Assembly: GCF_013248975.1 (NCBI RefSeq)
Contig: NZ_JABRWH010000001.1
Span: 1,116,001-1,180,000 of the forward strand
DNA from: Neobacillus endophyticus
Lineage (GTDB): Bacteria; Bacillota; Bacilli; Bacillales; Cytobacillaceae
Direction: 5' to 3'
Length of the DNA stretch: 64,000 bases
The position numbers were made by a program, and so were the translations under genes. Below the pieces are notes generated by a model. It was not told where the DNA came from, did no database searches, and was given only the letters and a program-made list of their open reading frames with translations. This document shows positions 25,866-36,110 of this stretch, in pieces. Every line of letters begins with the position of its first letter. Positions within the stretch are counted from its first letter, which is position 1.

Positions 25866-27047
25866 TTATACACAATCCTTATATAATGATGCCAGCTTTT
25901 GAGCGTATTTTTCTGGTGAATGATTTTCTTTTATGCTTTTGATAGAGTTTTGTGATTTTTGTTCAATTGTAACTTTATCCTTAATAATATTTTTAATAAT
26001 CTCCTCTAATTGCTTAGAAATTGTATTACTTAAAATTTTCCTTTGATCTGAATTAGAGTATAACGCCTCACCTAAATGATTTTTTGGTACCTTTATAATC
26101 CATCCCTTATCATTATCATTTATTTCTGGCAATGACCTTACGTCAGTTGTAATGACCGGACATCCATTTGCTTGCATTTCAAGTACCGAATATCCATACG
26201 TATCTGCCCACGTTGGCAGTAATCCTATATGATGTTTTCTCATTAACTCCAAAACTTTATTATTAGGGAGATACGGATAGTATTTAATCCAATCTGAATT
26301 TCTTCTGATCATTTTTTGGACAAATTCTACTTCATCTTTTCCGTACATAGTAGCATAATCATTAATTCCAAAACTGCTTACAATTGTTAATTTTAATGGC
26401 AAGTTGCATTCAGATTTTAAATTAACAAATACTTCGAGAATTTCTAAACCACCTTTTCTAAAGAAGTCCTTTCCTACAAAGATAAAGCTTACTTCATCTT
26501 CTAAATTAAGGCTTTTTTCTTTAAAATTATTAACAAAAAGCTTTTGTGGTGGATGTATAACAGTAATTTTATTTTCAATTTGTTTTTTATATTTTGGATA
26601 TACATTTAACAATTCTTTTTGGAAATTTTTGGTGCACTCTGATAAAGCTATTATTTTTTTGCAAGAATCCCCTGCAATTGCGGAAAGGGCTTTTTCTATA
26701 TTCCTGTCTGACTTTGGAATTTCTTTTTTTTGATGATCAATCAAAGAGGAAAATCTAGGCAAAAATGTTTCAAAAGTTGAGACCCAAGGTGTTTCCCCAT
26801 AACTTATCGTGTTAAAAAAATGCAGAACATCAACTTTGTTTATATTTAAATCATTAAACTTGTTCTCAAAGTTTATTAATTTATCTTTTGAAATCGGTAT
26901 TTTAAACCTTTTCATAACAGACATTCCAAGACTTATGGTTTTAAAAAAATCTATTACTTTAATATATTTTGCGCCTTTAACAATATTGATAACGTTTCTT
27001 TGATACGGATAACGGTTCCATAAATATCCTATTTTCAGGTTACTCAT
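25866..27047 (-). CDS. Glycosyltransferase, GT4 type
   Basis: 393 aa. The C-terminal half has the GT-B donor-binding pattern: FIFVGKDFFRKGGLEILEVF, KYYPYLPNNKVLELMRKHHI and TYGYSVLEMQANGCPVITTD with the EX7E-type acidic pair, then SLPEI. The N-terminal half is variable, as expected for the acceptor domain. It acts in the cytosol on the lipid-linked repeat unit. Sugar specificity cannot be read. ATG at 27047 behind GGAGATAATAAACT. It is followed by the acyltransferase, and an intra-operonic terminator stands in front of it. Confidence 0.8.
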   Translation of the reverse strand: MSNLKIGYLWNRYPYQRNVINIVKGAKYIKVIDFFKTISLGMSVMKRFKIPISKDKLINFENKFNDLNINKVDVLHFFNTISYGETPWVSTFETFLPRFSSLIDHQKKEIPKSDRNIEKALSAIAGDSCKKIIALSECTKNFQKELLNVYPKYKKQIENKITVIHPPQKLFVNNFKEKSLNLEDEVSFIFVGKDFFRKGGLEILEVFVNLKSECNLPLKLTIVSSFGINDYATMYGKDEVEFVQKMIRRNSDWIKYYPYLPNNKVLELMRKHHIGLLPTWADTYGYSVLEMQANGCPVITTDVRSLPEINDNDKGWIIKVPKNHLGEALYSNSDQRKILSNTISKQLEEIIKNIIKDKVTIEQKSQNSIKSIKENHSPEKYAQKLASLYKDCV

Positions 27048-27130
27048 AGTTTATTATCTCCTACTTTTGTTAAGTTTTTTCACAAAAGCAACGCTCTTTA
27101 AAAAGAGACGGAAGATGTTGACCATCACTT

Positions 27131-27166
27131 TCATAAAAAAGAATCTGTCACAAATGACAGATTCAT
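27131..27166 (-). terminator. Intra-operonic terminator between wzx and a glycosyltransferase gene
   Basis: GAATCTGTCA pairs perfectly with TGACAGATTC over a four-base loop, followed by TTTTTTATGA on the minus strand. It is a canonical intrinsic terminator in the middle of the locus. Confidence 0.88.
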
Positions 27167-27228
27167 AAATAAATTTTAATTAAAGCTTCCATTAACTGAA
27201 TAATTTATACCATTGTGACTGTTTTGGG

Positions 27229-28809
27229 TTAAATTACTTTTTTCTGCCCCAATTTCAAAACATTCTTTTTCATTAACTTCCCAAATAGTTTACTAGCTAT
27301 GTTATGGAAATACTTATATTCTTCAGTGCGATGATAACAAATCCAAATTATTAAATTAGGAATACATGCAGAAACAATAAATCTTAACAAGAACCCCAGG
27401 ATACCATTTTGAAAGTGTGTTTCAATTCCAAACAAGATAACAATATTTAGTATTAAAACTAATGTATAGTGTGTGTAATTCAAAAAGTATTTATATAATT
27501 CTACTTTTAGCTTATATTTAAAAACAACATAAGGCTCCCACCAAAAATTAGTAGTTAAACAACTTACAATATTCCCCAGTATTATACCCGCTATTCCCAT
27601 CTTTAAAGATATAACAAAATACAATGAAACACTTAAATTAACAATTGCTTCAATTAATGATTTCCATTTAATTTGCCAAAATAGCCCACTTGCATCAATA
27701 AAAATATTTGAGGCCTGTCTCATACAATTTAGAAAGAAATATGCCATGATACATAAAACAATATAAATCGAAAAAACATATTCTTTTCCCCATAAAAGTG
27801 TGATAAAGGAATTTACAAGTGTTGTTAAGCAAGTAGTGCAAAATATTGCGATATAAGCATTAATAAAGAGTAACTTTTTAAAAAACTTATATGATTCATG
27901 TTCAGATTTAGTAGTAATAAAATTTCCAACACTAGCAGTGATAGGAGACAAAATTTGAATATATACTGTCTGTACCGTCATTGTTAATAATGTATAATTT
28001 GAGTAATAACCAGTTGCAACAATACCAATAAACTTGGAAATCAATATATTATCAGTTCCACTCACAATTACTGACCCTAGTTTATGGAAAGCCATTGCTA
28101 AAACATTTTTCACAATAGATTTTAAACTTGATTTATCCAATTTTTCATGCTTATGGTCTTTTAAATATGGGAATAACTTGTTCGCCTTAATAGATATAAA
28201 AATATTTGATAAAAGAGTTGAAAATATCTGAACTATTAAGTAAAGTAAAAAACCCTTAAATATTATTAAAATTAAAATTTGAGCAACATTACGAATAAAA
28301 TTAAATATAAGCTGATTTAACGTATCAATATACCCATTTTGGCTGGCGATTACTAAAGATCTTTTATAGTTAAAGAAATAACTTACTGATGAATTTGATA
28401 AATACAAAATATAAATTAGCCATACAGGAGGTAATTCTTCGGGTAACTTAGATGTGCCATTAATAAAGAAATCTAAATTTGGTAACAAGCATACCCCTGA
28501 AAGCAAAATAAAAAGTCCTACGCACCGATATATCTTAGCATAAAAATTCATTAAAGCCGAAATCTGTCTATAATGGTTTTCCGCAATAGGCTTATAAAGC
28601 GCAAATACTATGGCTGTTCCGAAGCCTAATTCTGCGAAAGACAGAACAGTCAATATGTTAGTAAACAGACCGTTTATACCAAGATAGCTTGCCCCTAAAT
28701 ATTTTATAAATATAGTACGTGTAACAAAACTTAGAACAACCGTTAGGCCTTGCGATAACAAAGCAACAGTCGAATTTCTTACTGAGTTTTCAATACGACT
28801 TTTCCCCAT
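27229..28809 (-). CDS. wzx: Wzx-type polysaccharide flippase
   Basis: 526 aa with about 12-14 hydrophobic helices over the full length. It opens SVRNSTVALLSQGLTVVLSF, then FIKYLGASYLGINGLFTNIL, the usual start of MOP-superfamily exporters (MviN/MATE-like) in the RfbX/Wzx branch. It flips the undecaprenyl-linked repeat unit to the outer face. The ATG at 28809 has GAGGAAATATT upstream. A canonical terminator follows its stop. Low GC suggests acquisition with the serotype-specific block. Confidence 0.85.
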   Translation of the reverse strand: MGKSRIENSVRNSTVALLSQGLTVVLSFVTRTIFIKYLGASYLGINGLFTNILTVLSFAELGFGTAIVFALYKPIAENHYRQISALMNFYAKIYRCVGLFILLSGVCLLPNLDFFINGTSKLPEELPPVWLIYILYLSNSSVSYFFNYKRSLVIASQNGYIDTLNQLIFNFIRNVAQILILIIFKGFLLYLIVQIFSTLLSNIFISIKANKLFPYLKDHKHEKLDKSSLKSIVKNVLAMAFHKLGSVIVSGTDNILISKFIGIVATGYYSNYTLLTMTVQTVYIQILSPITASVGNFITTKSEHESYKFFKKLLFINAYIAIFCTTCLTTLVNSFITLLWGKEYVFSIYIVLCIMAYFFLNCMRQASNIFIDASGLFWQIKWKSLIEAIVNLSVSLYFVISLKMGIAGIILGNIVSCLTTNFWWEPYVVFKYKLKVELYKYFLNYTHYTLVLILNIVILFGIETHFQNGILGFLLRFIVSACIPNLIIWICYHRTEEYKYFHNIASKLFGKLMKKNVLKLGQKKVI

Positions 28810-28827
28810 AATATTTCCTCATGTAAT

Positions 28828-29499
28828 TTACTTTCTCCACGTAATATTTTGTTTTACAACCTTAGCAGGAACTCCTGCTAGAATTTGTTGAGACTCATTA
28901 AACTCTTTTGTTACCAATGACCCGTACCCAACAATAGAATTATCTGAAATTTTACTTCCTTTTAATATATTTGCATAACTAGCAATCCACACACTATTTC
29001 CAATTGAAATTGATTTATTCAAATTAAATGGCTCTGTTTTATCTTGCAAATAGATATGATGTCCATCTGAATCACGAACATTAATATTCCATCCAAGTAA
29101 AACATCATCCCCAAATTTAACCAATGTATTACTTGCTATAAAACAATTTTGATTTGCAGCAAAATTAGCACCAAATTCAATAATGCCTCCGTTATCACAA
29201 CGTACAGATATTCCCTCAGACAAATTGGCTTTACCATGAAAAACCACTTTACAACCATTATCTAATTTTAGATAACTATGTTTATTGACTTCAACACCGA
29301 AAGACCCTTTACCATGCCCGAACTTTATTAACCCAAATTGAGGATTACAAGTTAACTCTACAGAACCACGATGCACATTCATTAAAACAGTTCTATATCC
29401 TATAAATACCGGTAATTTTTTTGCCACTTGAAAAGGAAATACTTTAAAATTGAAATATATAGTTTTAGGTAAAGATACTAAAACATTTAACAGGCCCAA
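28828..29499 (-). CDS. Left-handed beta-helix acyltransferase
   Basis: 223 aa. The C-terminal 130 residues show hexapeptide repeats (GANFAANQNCFIASNTLVKF, GDDVLLGWNINVRDSDGHHI, SISIGNSVWIASYANILKGS) and the cap NESQQILAGVPAKVVKQNI. It is likely an O-acetyltransferase modifying the repeat unit. The start is TTG at 29499 with GGAGGGTAAGAA upstream. It is the second such enzyme in the locus, so the polymer probably carries more than one acyl group. Confidence 0.75.
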   Translation of the reverse strand: MGLLNVLVSLPKTIYFNFKVFPFQVAKKLPVFIGYRTVLMNVHRGSVELTCNPQFGLIKFGHGKGSFGVEVNKHSYLKLDNGCKVVFHGKANLSEGISVRCDNGGIIEFGANFAANQNCFIASNTLVKFGDDVLLGWNINVRDSDGHHIYLQDKTEPFNLNKSISIGNSVWIASYANILKGSKISDNSIVGYGSLVTKEFNESQQILAGVPAKVVKQNITWRK

Positions 29500-29649
29500 T
29501 TCTTACCCTCCATTTTTGTGACATAACATCCTTAATTTATTTCATTCCTATTTTTTTACAAAAACTCGGTTAAACTTTCAATAAAAAATGTAACGCAGAG
29601 ATTTTTATTTAGATAACTACATATTTTATATCTAATGCTTATTAAAAAA

Positions 29650-30759
29650 TTATTTATAAGAAACCAGTAAATCATATAGTTTTTGGGCAGAGGAATCCCA
29701 ACTGAATTTCCTAGCATTATCAAGACCTTTTTTTACTAAAGAAGTATACAATTCACTATCTTCAATTAGTCTTAACATCGCTGCTGCAATTTCTTCTGGA
29801 TTATACGGATTCACTAGAATTGCAGCTTCTCCAGCTGCTTCAGGCATAGAAGAAGTGGCAGATGTGATAACAGGAACTCCAGCTGCTTGTGACTCTATAA
29901 TAGGAATACCAAATCCCTCATATAAAGAAACATATGTAAAAACTTTGGCTAATTGATAAATAGCAACTTTATCTTTATCATCTATAAAACCAGTAAAAAC
30001 AACATCTTGAGATATATTTAATTCATTAACCAAACGTTTTATTTCATCATTTCCATTAGTTATAACCAGTTTAATTTCATCACGAACTCCATTATTAAGC
30101 ATTGCGAAAGCACGAACTAAATTTTCTATATTTTTATGTTTTCTCATGCCACCGAAATAAAGAATAAATTGTTTCGGTAATTGATATTTTTCCCTAATAG
30201 CTTCTAGTTCTTCTGGATTTATAGAATTATTAAATTTATTAAAATTCACACCATTATAAATAACGTGGATTTTATCTTCTGGTATATGATAGTAATCTAC
30301 TAAATCTTGTTTTGTATATTCTGAAACAGTTATAATCTTATCTGTGTTAGCTACTGTAAAATCAATCTTTTTTTTATATTGAGATGCAATATGTGGTGAT
30401 TCCATTGCAGTTTTTAATGGAATCAGATCATGTATACATGAAATTATTGGTTTCCGATAATTTACACGGGGTAAATTATAACTACAAAATAAATTTACAT
30501 CAGGATTATTATGCATCATAGTCTCATAAAATATAGGAATTTTCCAATTGTTATAAGCTATTTTATAAGGAAGATATGAATACGTTACTTTAAATGGGAA
30601 TCTATCATAATCTTTTTTTGAAAATGCCCGAAAAAAATTAACTCCTCCATGTAACTCTAAATCAGGATATTTTGCTAACCTCATAATAATTTCGTTTTCA
30701 AAGACACTAATCCCTGACCCTTTATTATTTGCAGATTGCAAATTCACATTTATTTTCAA
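29650..30759 (-). CDS. Glycosyltransferase, GT4 (mannosyltransferase-like)
   Basis: 369 aa from TTG 30759 with GGAGG eight bases upstream; the frame is open to 30792 without a site. It begins LKINVNLQSANNKGSGISVF. The donor domain has FILYFGGMRKHKNIENLVRA, VVFTGFIDDKDKVAIYQLAK and SLYEGFGIPIIESQAAGVPV, then SSMPEAAGEAAILVNP. This pattern is close to WbaZ/MtfB-type mannosyltransferases that use GDP-mannose, which ManC can supply; specificity is inferred. Confidence 0.8.
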   Translation of the reverse strand: MKINVNLQSANNKGSGISVFENEIIMRLAKYPDLELHGGVNFFRAFSKKDYDRFPFKVTYSYLPYKIAYNNWKIPIFYETMMHNNPDVNLFCSYNLPRVNYRKPIISCIHDLIPLKTAMESPHIASQYKKKIDFTVANTDKIITVSEYTKQDLVDYYHIPEDKIHVIYNGVNFNKFNNSINPEELEAIREKYQLPKQFILYFGGMRKHKNIENLVRAFAMLNNGVRDEIKLVITNGNDEIKRLVNELNISQDVVFTGFIDDKDKVAIYQLAKVFTYVSLYEGFGIPIIESQAAGVPVITSATSSMPEAAGEAAILVNPYNPEEIAAAMLRLIEDSELYTSLVKKGLDNARKFSWDSSAQKLYDLLVSYK

Positions 30760-30820
30760 AATTAGAGCCTCCATTTTTCTGAAAATTACCAATTACTATT
30801 TCATAATTCTTTCTTTTTTA

Positions 30821-32350
30821 TTACCACTTAACCCTAATTCGTCGTCTATTTGCTTTTAAAATAATCCAATAAAATAAAGCGAAATTCACGCAGCAATATA
30901 AGAGTGTTTGAATGGAATAGCAATGTGTCAACGCAAACAGACACGCCATCCAAATATATAAATATTTATAAAAGACATGCTCCGTTAATTTTGATTTTAC
31001 TTCAAATATAACCAATAACCTGATTACAAGATAGTTTGCAATAGGGAATACTATCCAACCTAAAAAATTGAAAGTGATTAAAAAGTCCCCAGAAAAAGAC
31101 AGCATTTGTCCTCTATCAAAGGTTTCAAATGAATATTTCATAATCTCTGCTGATGAAAGAGTACCTAAAGTTAATTGAGGAATCCAATGAAAACCTCTTA
31201 TTCCAGAAATAATAGTTAATGAATCTGTTATTTCTTTACAGAATGCTTGAATAGAGTGTTGAATTGTCATTCCTATTGAAGCTTGATATGTTTGTCCAAT
31301 ACACCATAAACCATTAGTATATTCTTCAATTTGATTTGAAATGTATTTCGCTGATAATGTATCTGCCGAAAATTCACTTGCACTGTCCACGCCAAATTGT
31401 TTAGTAACAAACATTATAAATATTAAACTTATAGCAATTGGTATAGTAATTACCATGATATGATTCCGATATTTAGGAAATTGATAGTACAATAATGAGA
31501 TTGTTGTGATAGCAGTTTCCAAAATAAATGAGCGGTTTGATCCGAAGTAAGATATAAAATTAAATATCCCAAGAAATATGGATAAAATAAAAAACAAATA
31601 AAATCCTCGTGTATTAGGTTTATATTTTGTAGCTTTTAATACAGTTACGGCAAAGAGAAATGCTTTAATGCAGTTAAAGAAAGTAGCCTCTGACAATACC
31701 GCTGTATATGACACATTCTTCTTTAATAAAAGTATCTTCAATGCCGGAAACCAAATATTAAATCTTAAAGCAAGATCTATAATGAAAAATCCTAGGACAA
31801 TAATTCCACCCATTCGTAATTTTTCAGAATGCAAATTTAAAATTTTATTTTTCTTAGTTTCTCTCAAAATTATTTTAGGATAAGAAAAACGAATTGTTAA
31901 ACAAGCAATTACTAGTTCAAAACACTGAATAAAAAGTGCTATACGATACGATGAAGGGGCTAGATTGGACATTCTTGTTGGTGATATATCACCATTGGTT
32001 ATCTGAATTAAATATGGTTGAATTAGGTATCGAATTATTGCAATAATATAATAAATTTTAAGACCAATACCACCTTTGTGATAATTAATTATTTTTTGGA
32101 AAATAATCACACAACTACCAAACAACAATGGTAATATCCAGATTTGCTCTAATCCTTCACGCGGTGTATTACTTGAAGCCAAAAAAATAGTTTCAACAAA
32201 TGAAACTATTATTAGTATTGTCTTTAATGTCATGCTACGAAAAACAGAAACTATTTTTGATGGAGCATTTATTTTCATTTTTGCACTTAAATACATATTT
32301 TCCCTGATACCTTTCTCACAAATAGAATATAAAGAGTCAATAAAATTCAC
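30821..32350 (-). CDS. wzy: Wzy-type polysaccharide polymerase
   Basis: 509 aa with about 10-12 membrane helices and a larger outer loop around residues 330-400 (FGVDSASEFSADTLSAKYIS, HWIPQLTLGTLSSAEI). Low sequence conservation, many helices, position among glycosyltransferases and beside Wzx all point to the repeat-unit polymerase. No catalytic motif can be named. It overlaps none of its neighbours and is five bases from the next gene upstream. ATG at 32350. Confidence 0.7.
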   Translation of the reverse strand: MNFIDSLYSICEKGIRENMYLSAKMKINAPSKIVSVFRSMTLKTILIIVSFVETIFLASSNTPREGLEQIWILPLLFGSCVIIFQKIINYHKGGIGLKIYYIIAIIRYLIQPYLIQITNGDISPTRMSNLAPSSYRIALFIQCFELVIACLTIRFSYPKIILRETKKNKILNLHSEKLRMGGIIVLGFFIIDLALRFNIWFPALKILLLKKNVSYTAVLSEATFFNCIKAFLFAVTVLKATKYKPNTRGFYLFFILSIFLGIFNFISYFGSNRSFILETAITTISLLYYQFPKYRNHIMVITIPIAISLIFIMFVTKQFGVDSASEFSADTLSAKYISNQIEEYTNGLWCIGQTYQASIGMTIQHSIQAFCKEITDSLTIISGIRGFHWIPQLTLGTLSSAEIMKYSFETFDRGQMLSFSGDFLITFNFLGWIVFPIANYLVIRLLVIFEVKSKLTEHVFYKYLYIWMACLFALTHCYSIQTLLYCCVNFALFYWIILKANRRRIRVKW

Positions 32351-32355
32351 ATTAA

Positions 32356-33597
32356 TTACTCCGCTATCAAAAACTTATTAAAATATTTATAGTTTAATTC
32401 AGCATCACATTTATCTTCCCAAATACGTCGTGATTCTCTACACATATTTAAATAACGTTCTTCATCCATATCATAGATTTTTTGAAATAATGCTTTCAAT
32501 TCGTCAATTTTAAAATCAAGATTTAGTAGAAAACCATTTGTATTCTCTTCAACTACTTCCTTACTTCCACCTACATCAGTAGCAATAATCACTTTTCCAA
32601 AAGACATTGCCTCCATAATTGAAACCGGAACACCTTCACTAGCACTCACATTCACAAAAATGTTGAAATCATTATTTCGATAATATTCAATTACAGCATC
32701 ATTTGGTATTTTCCCAAGTAATTTGCATCTCACATTTGGCTTCTGTAAATTTTCAATTGCTGCCTTAATTTGTTCGTACTCTTCGCCCACTCCAATATGC
32801 GTCCATTCCACATCAAAATCTAAATCTTTAATAGCCTCAAATATAAGACTATTTCGTTTCACTTTTCTCATCCAGGAGCAAGATAGGATTTTTAATGTTT
32901 TCTGTTTAGGAGATAATCGGATACCTTGATTAATCGTTCCGAGCCGAGAAACCTTTATTTTTTCTGGATCAATTGAATAATGGTTCAATAAGTAATTCTT
33001 TGCATCACTAGAGATAGGAATAACTTTATTTAAACCAGCTAATAACATATCACGGCAAGGGATATAGCCATTTTGAACATATTCATAAATATCAAAGCGG
33101 TGGCATCTTGATAATGAACGAATTTTATACGTATCCTTCAATTCTTGATGAGTTTTTACAGCAACATATGCGTCCAAATGAAGCCAATATGAATATAAGA
33201 CCAACTCACTTCCACGAGGAATATTTCCCCTTATATACCGAACGAAACCTTTTGCCAAAAACTCTCCTTGAGCAACAAAGCATAAGGCTTTAATCAAATT
33301 TTTCAACGTCAATCGTTTTGACCTTCGTAAGACTTGAAATTCTGTATGAAATTCTTTATTAAACAATGCTTTGATGCAATATTGAATTCTATTAAACTTT
33401 GAATACTGTGGAACAGTATCTACTATTTGAACATTAAGTTTTACCTGAGGTTCTTTCTTTCGGTTAGCCCAGATTGGAAAAACAAATTTATCAACCTTTT
33501 TCGTCTCCATATATTGCATTTCAGTTGCTAAAAATGTTTCTCCTTGATACTCAATTGGATATGTCATATCTAGGTAAAATAAATTTAATTTGCCCAT
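32356..33597 (-). CDS. Glycosyltransferase, GT4 type
   Basis: 413 aa from the ATG at 33597, with GGAG six bases upstream. The N-terminal half includes YSYWLHLDAYVAVKTHQELK and RSLSRCHRFDIYEYVQNGYI. The donor half has KILSCSWMRKVKRNSLIFEA, LLGKIPNDAVIEYYRNNDFN and NVSASEGVPVSIMEAMSFGK with VIATDVGGSKEVV, a typical GT-B EX7E region. The HRFD phrase resembles colanic acid WcaL/AmsK-type enzymes that transfer galactose or glucuronate; this is only a hint. Confidence 0.8.
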   Translation of the reverse strand: MGKLNLFYLDMTYPIEYQGETFLATEMQYMETKKVDKFVFPIWANRKKEPQVKLNVQIVDTVPQYSKFNRIQYCIKALFNKEFHTEFQVLRRSKRLTLKNLIKALCFVAQGEFLAKGFVRYIRGNIPRGSELVLYSYWLHLDAYVAVKTHQELKDTYKIRSLSRCHRFDIYEYVQNGYIPCRDMLLAGLNKVIPISSDAKNYLLNHYSIDPEKIKVSRLGTINQGIRLSPKQKTLKILSCSWMRKVKRNSLIFEAIKDLDFDVEWTHIGVGEEYEQIKAAIENLQKPNVRCKLLGKIPNDAVIEYYRNNDFNIFVNVSASEGVPVSIMEAMSFGKVIIATDVGGSKEVVEENTNGFLLNLDFKIDELKALFQKIYDMDEERYLNMCRESRRIWEDKCDAELNYKYFNKFLIAE

Positions 33598-33660
33598 CCC
33601 GTTCTCCACTTTCTTTAGAATCCACGTTCGATAGCTTATATCATATACATGTATATATAT

Positions 33661-34695
33661 TTAATACTTATTAACCCTTTTTAATTTATTAAAAACTCCT
33701 CTAAAATTCGATCTAACAAAATTTTTCAAGAAAATAAGCCTGCTTATATTATCCTCATTTTTCAAAGAAATATTTTTCTTCATTAATTTATGATAAAAAT
33801 CAACAGGCTTTGATAATTTAGTTAGACGATGAACTTCTTCATTTTCCAAAATTTCAGCAATTGATTCATTTCTCAGTATGCATGACTCAATGCTATAACA
33901 AAGCAAGACAAAATACTGATTATAAAATTGTTGTAATTTATCCTCATCCATTTTCACATTCCATTTTTCGAACAGTCCGCAACATTCAGAGAATATTTTT
34001 AGTAATACTAGGTAATAATCATTCTTTAATTTTGTTATATATACCCCTGAATCCATTCGGTAGTGGTAAAAGGTATCATTCGATATAAATAGGCTTTCAA
34101 TTTTATCGTAATAACGGTAGTTAAATACAATATCTTGTGATCGCCTCAGATCTGGAAATTCAATATTATATTTGTCAATTATTTGCTTACTATATAATAT
34201 TCTGGTTGGTGCAAGGATAGCTTGCATTAATGATAAATCTATATAGAAATTACGGACATCCCCAGCACTTTTTATCCATTTTTCATTGAACGCCACTGGC
34301 TTACGATCGACAAAATCACTATAATATGTTTCTTCTATACATCCGGATATAATCATATCTACATTATAGTTGGATAAATATCCCACAAACTTTTCAATCA
34401 TTTCGGATTCAATCCAATCATCCGGGTCAACGAAAAGGATAAATTCTCCGTTTGCATTTCTTAGCCCATTATTTCTTGCTGGCCCCGATCCTGCATTTTC
34501 TTGATATATGACTTTAACACGAGGATCATGTATTTCCCATTTTTTAGATATATCGTATGAATTATCTGTAGCCCCATCGATTACAATAATAATTTCGATA
34601 TTTTTATAAGACTGGCTGCTAATAGACTGTAAGCATTTATCCAAATATTGTTCAACATTATATGTTGGTAAAATAACGCTAACTAACGGGTTCAT
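33661..34695 (-). CDS. Glycosyltransferase, GT2 type (GT-A fold)
   Basis: 344 aa from the ATG at 34695 preceded by GGAGAAGATAAA. It begins MNPLVSVILPTYNVEQYLDK, then CLQSISSQSYKNIEIIIVID, NAGSGPARNNGL and the DxD-type metal site in FILFVDPDDWIESEM. This is the inverting family 2 pattern (EpsJ/CpsJ-like). The C-terminal 150 residues vary and may bind the lipid-linked acceptor. The upstream part of the frame to 34752 has no start signal and is excluded. Confidence 0.85.
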   Translation of the reverse strand: MNPLVSVILPTYNVEQYLDKCLQSISSQSYKNIEIIIVIDGATDNSYDISKKWEIHDPRVKVIYQENAGSGPARNNGLRNANGEFILFVDPDDWIESEMIEKFVGYLSNYNVDMIISGCIEETYYSDFVDRKPVAFNEKWIKSAGDVRNFYIDLSLMQAILAPTRILYSKQIIDKYNIEFPDLRRSQDIVFNYRYYDKIESLFISNDTFYHYRMDSGVYITKLKNDYYLVLLKIFSECCGLFEKWNVKMDEDKLQQFYNQYFVLLCYSIESCILRNESIAEILENEEVHRLTKLSKPVDFYHKLMKKNISLKNEDNISRLIFLKNFVRSNFRGVFNKLKRVNKY

Positions 34696-34785
34696 TTTAT
34701 CTTCTCCTAAACATGAATAACATAGTAAATCAGGAGTTTTCCCAATTATCAATGTTGAGTTGGAAATAATGTTCTAGATACACAT

Positions 34786-35871
34786 TTAATTCTGCCTGAA
34801 TTCAAGCTGCATTAAGTTTAAATAATTTTCCTCACTATATAATTCTTTCGTAATTTTTCGATTACAAACTGCAATTTCTTTTAAATTTAGTCTTTCAAGA
34901 CTCTTATAAATATCATTTGTATTTTTTATATTTTCCGTCTTAACTACTATGCCGTTTATTTCATCCTCCACAATATCCGGAATACCCGCATGATCCGTTG
35001 TAACAATTACCATGCCATTACCCATAGCCTCCAATATACTAATTGGCTGACCCTCATTTTTATAGCTTGTCAATAAAATAAAAATATCACTCTGTTTCAG
35101 TAATTCCTTTTTTTGCTGGCCACCAACAATACCATGATAAGTTATAAAGTCCTGAAGCTTATTTTCTCTAATATAAGTTTGAAAAAATCCTTGTTCGCTT
35201 TCCTCAAAAAACTTACCAGCAAAATCAAAGTGAAACCGCTGCTTACCTCCCAAATCCACACGCGCTTTTTCCAACTTGGCCATCTCAAGAACTTCAGAAT
35301 AACCTTTGCTCCTTATGAAGTTACTTAAATACAAAACGTTTAAAACTTCCTTGTTTTCAACTGCATCCATCTTCTCTTGAAATTCTTTATCAGATATCAA
35401 AAATTCATTATCAATACAATTTGGAACAACGGATATTTTATTTTCGTTAATCATTCCTTTAAAAATTGACCTCAAAGTAGGCCCGAGAACAATTGCCCCT
35501 TGAAGTTTTTTAATAGACTTATAATTCATAGTCCTCTGCCAGCCTGGTAAATCATTATCCACTAGTTTCCGATAATAGCCCCCATGAAGATGAATAAGAC
35601 ATCTCTTATGTTGTAGCGATAAAATTTTTAAAATAATTAAATCTCTAAGATTTCCACCTTTAGTCTGACTAATTGTAAAATAAAACAAATCAGCATTACT
35701 TTTTAAAATTGAAATAATATTCTTAAAGAAATGTTTGTTGTTTGTAATATCTACTTTTTCAAACTCAAACTCTTCAACAAGATTTGAATTATATAGAGTG
35801 TCTACCGCCTTTGACAACCCATGAATCGGAGGAGGAAACTGAGCTATAAAGCATATTTTCTTCTTTGACAT
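34786..35871 (-). CDS. Glycosyltransferase, GT4 type
   Basis: 361 aa. The N-terminus KKICFIAQFPPPIHGLSKAV holds the glycine loop of GT-B enzymes. HLHGGYYRKLV contributes to the acceptor side. The donor side has NVLYLSNFIRSKGYSEVLEM, GIVGGQQKKELLKQSDIFIL and NEGQPISILEAMGNGMVIVT with DHAGIPDIVEDEING. Retaining transferase of the EpsF/WcaL type in broad terms. ATG at 35871. Confidence 0.82.
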   Translation of the reverse strand: MSKKKICFIAQFPPPIHGLSKAVDTLYNSNLVEEFEFEKVDITNNKHFFKNIISILKSNADLFYFTISQTKGGNLRDLIILKILSLQHKRCLIHLHGGYYRKLVDNDLPGWQRTMNYKSIKKLQGAIVLGPTLRSIFKGMINENKISVVPNCIDNEFLISDKEFQEKMDAVENKEVLNVLYLSNFIRSKGYSEVLEMAKLEKARVDLGGKQRFHFDFAGKFFEESEQGFFQTYIRENKLQDFITYHGIVGGQQKKELLKQSDIFILLTSYKNEGQPISILEAMGNGMVIVTTDHAGIPDIVEDEINGIVVKTENIKNTNDIYKSLERLNLKEIAVCNRKITKELYSEENYLNLMQLEFRQN

Positions 35872-36110
35872 CTAAACTACCTCAAAATCCTCCAGCACTA
35901 TGTGCATATGGAGTTTCATCAATCTATAATATTTTATTAAGTGTCTTAATCACTTTTTACTATTTTAGTAACTTGGGTGAATTCTATAATTACATCCAAT
36001 AACCACTTTCCTACCGAATTCCTATTTGTTAAATAAAGTATTCTTAAGACTTTAATTAAAAGTCCATGCTCTATAAGACATTAAAAATGCCTTTTTTTAT
36101 TGCATTAGTA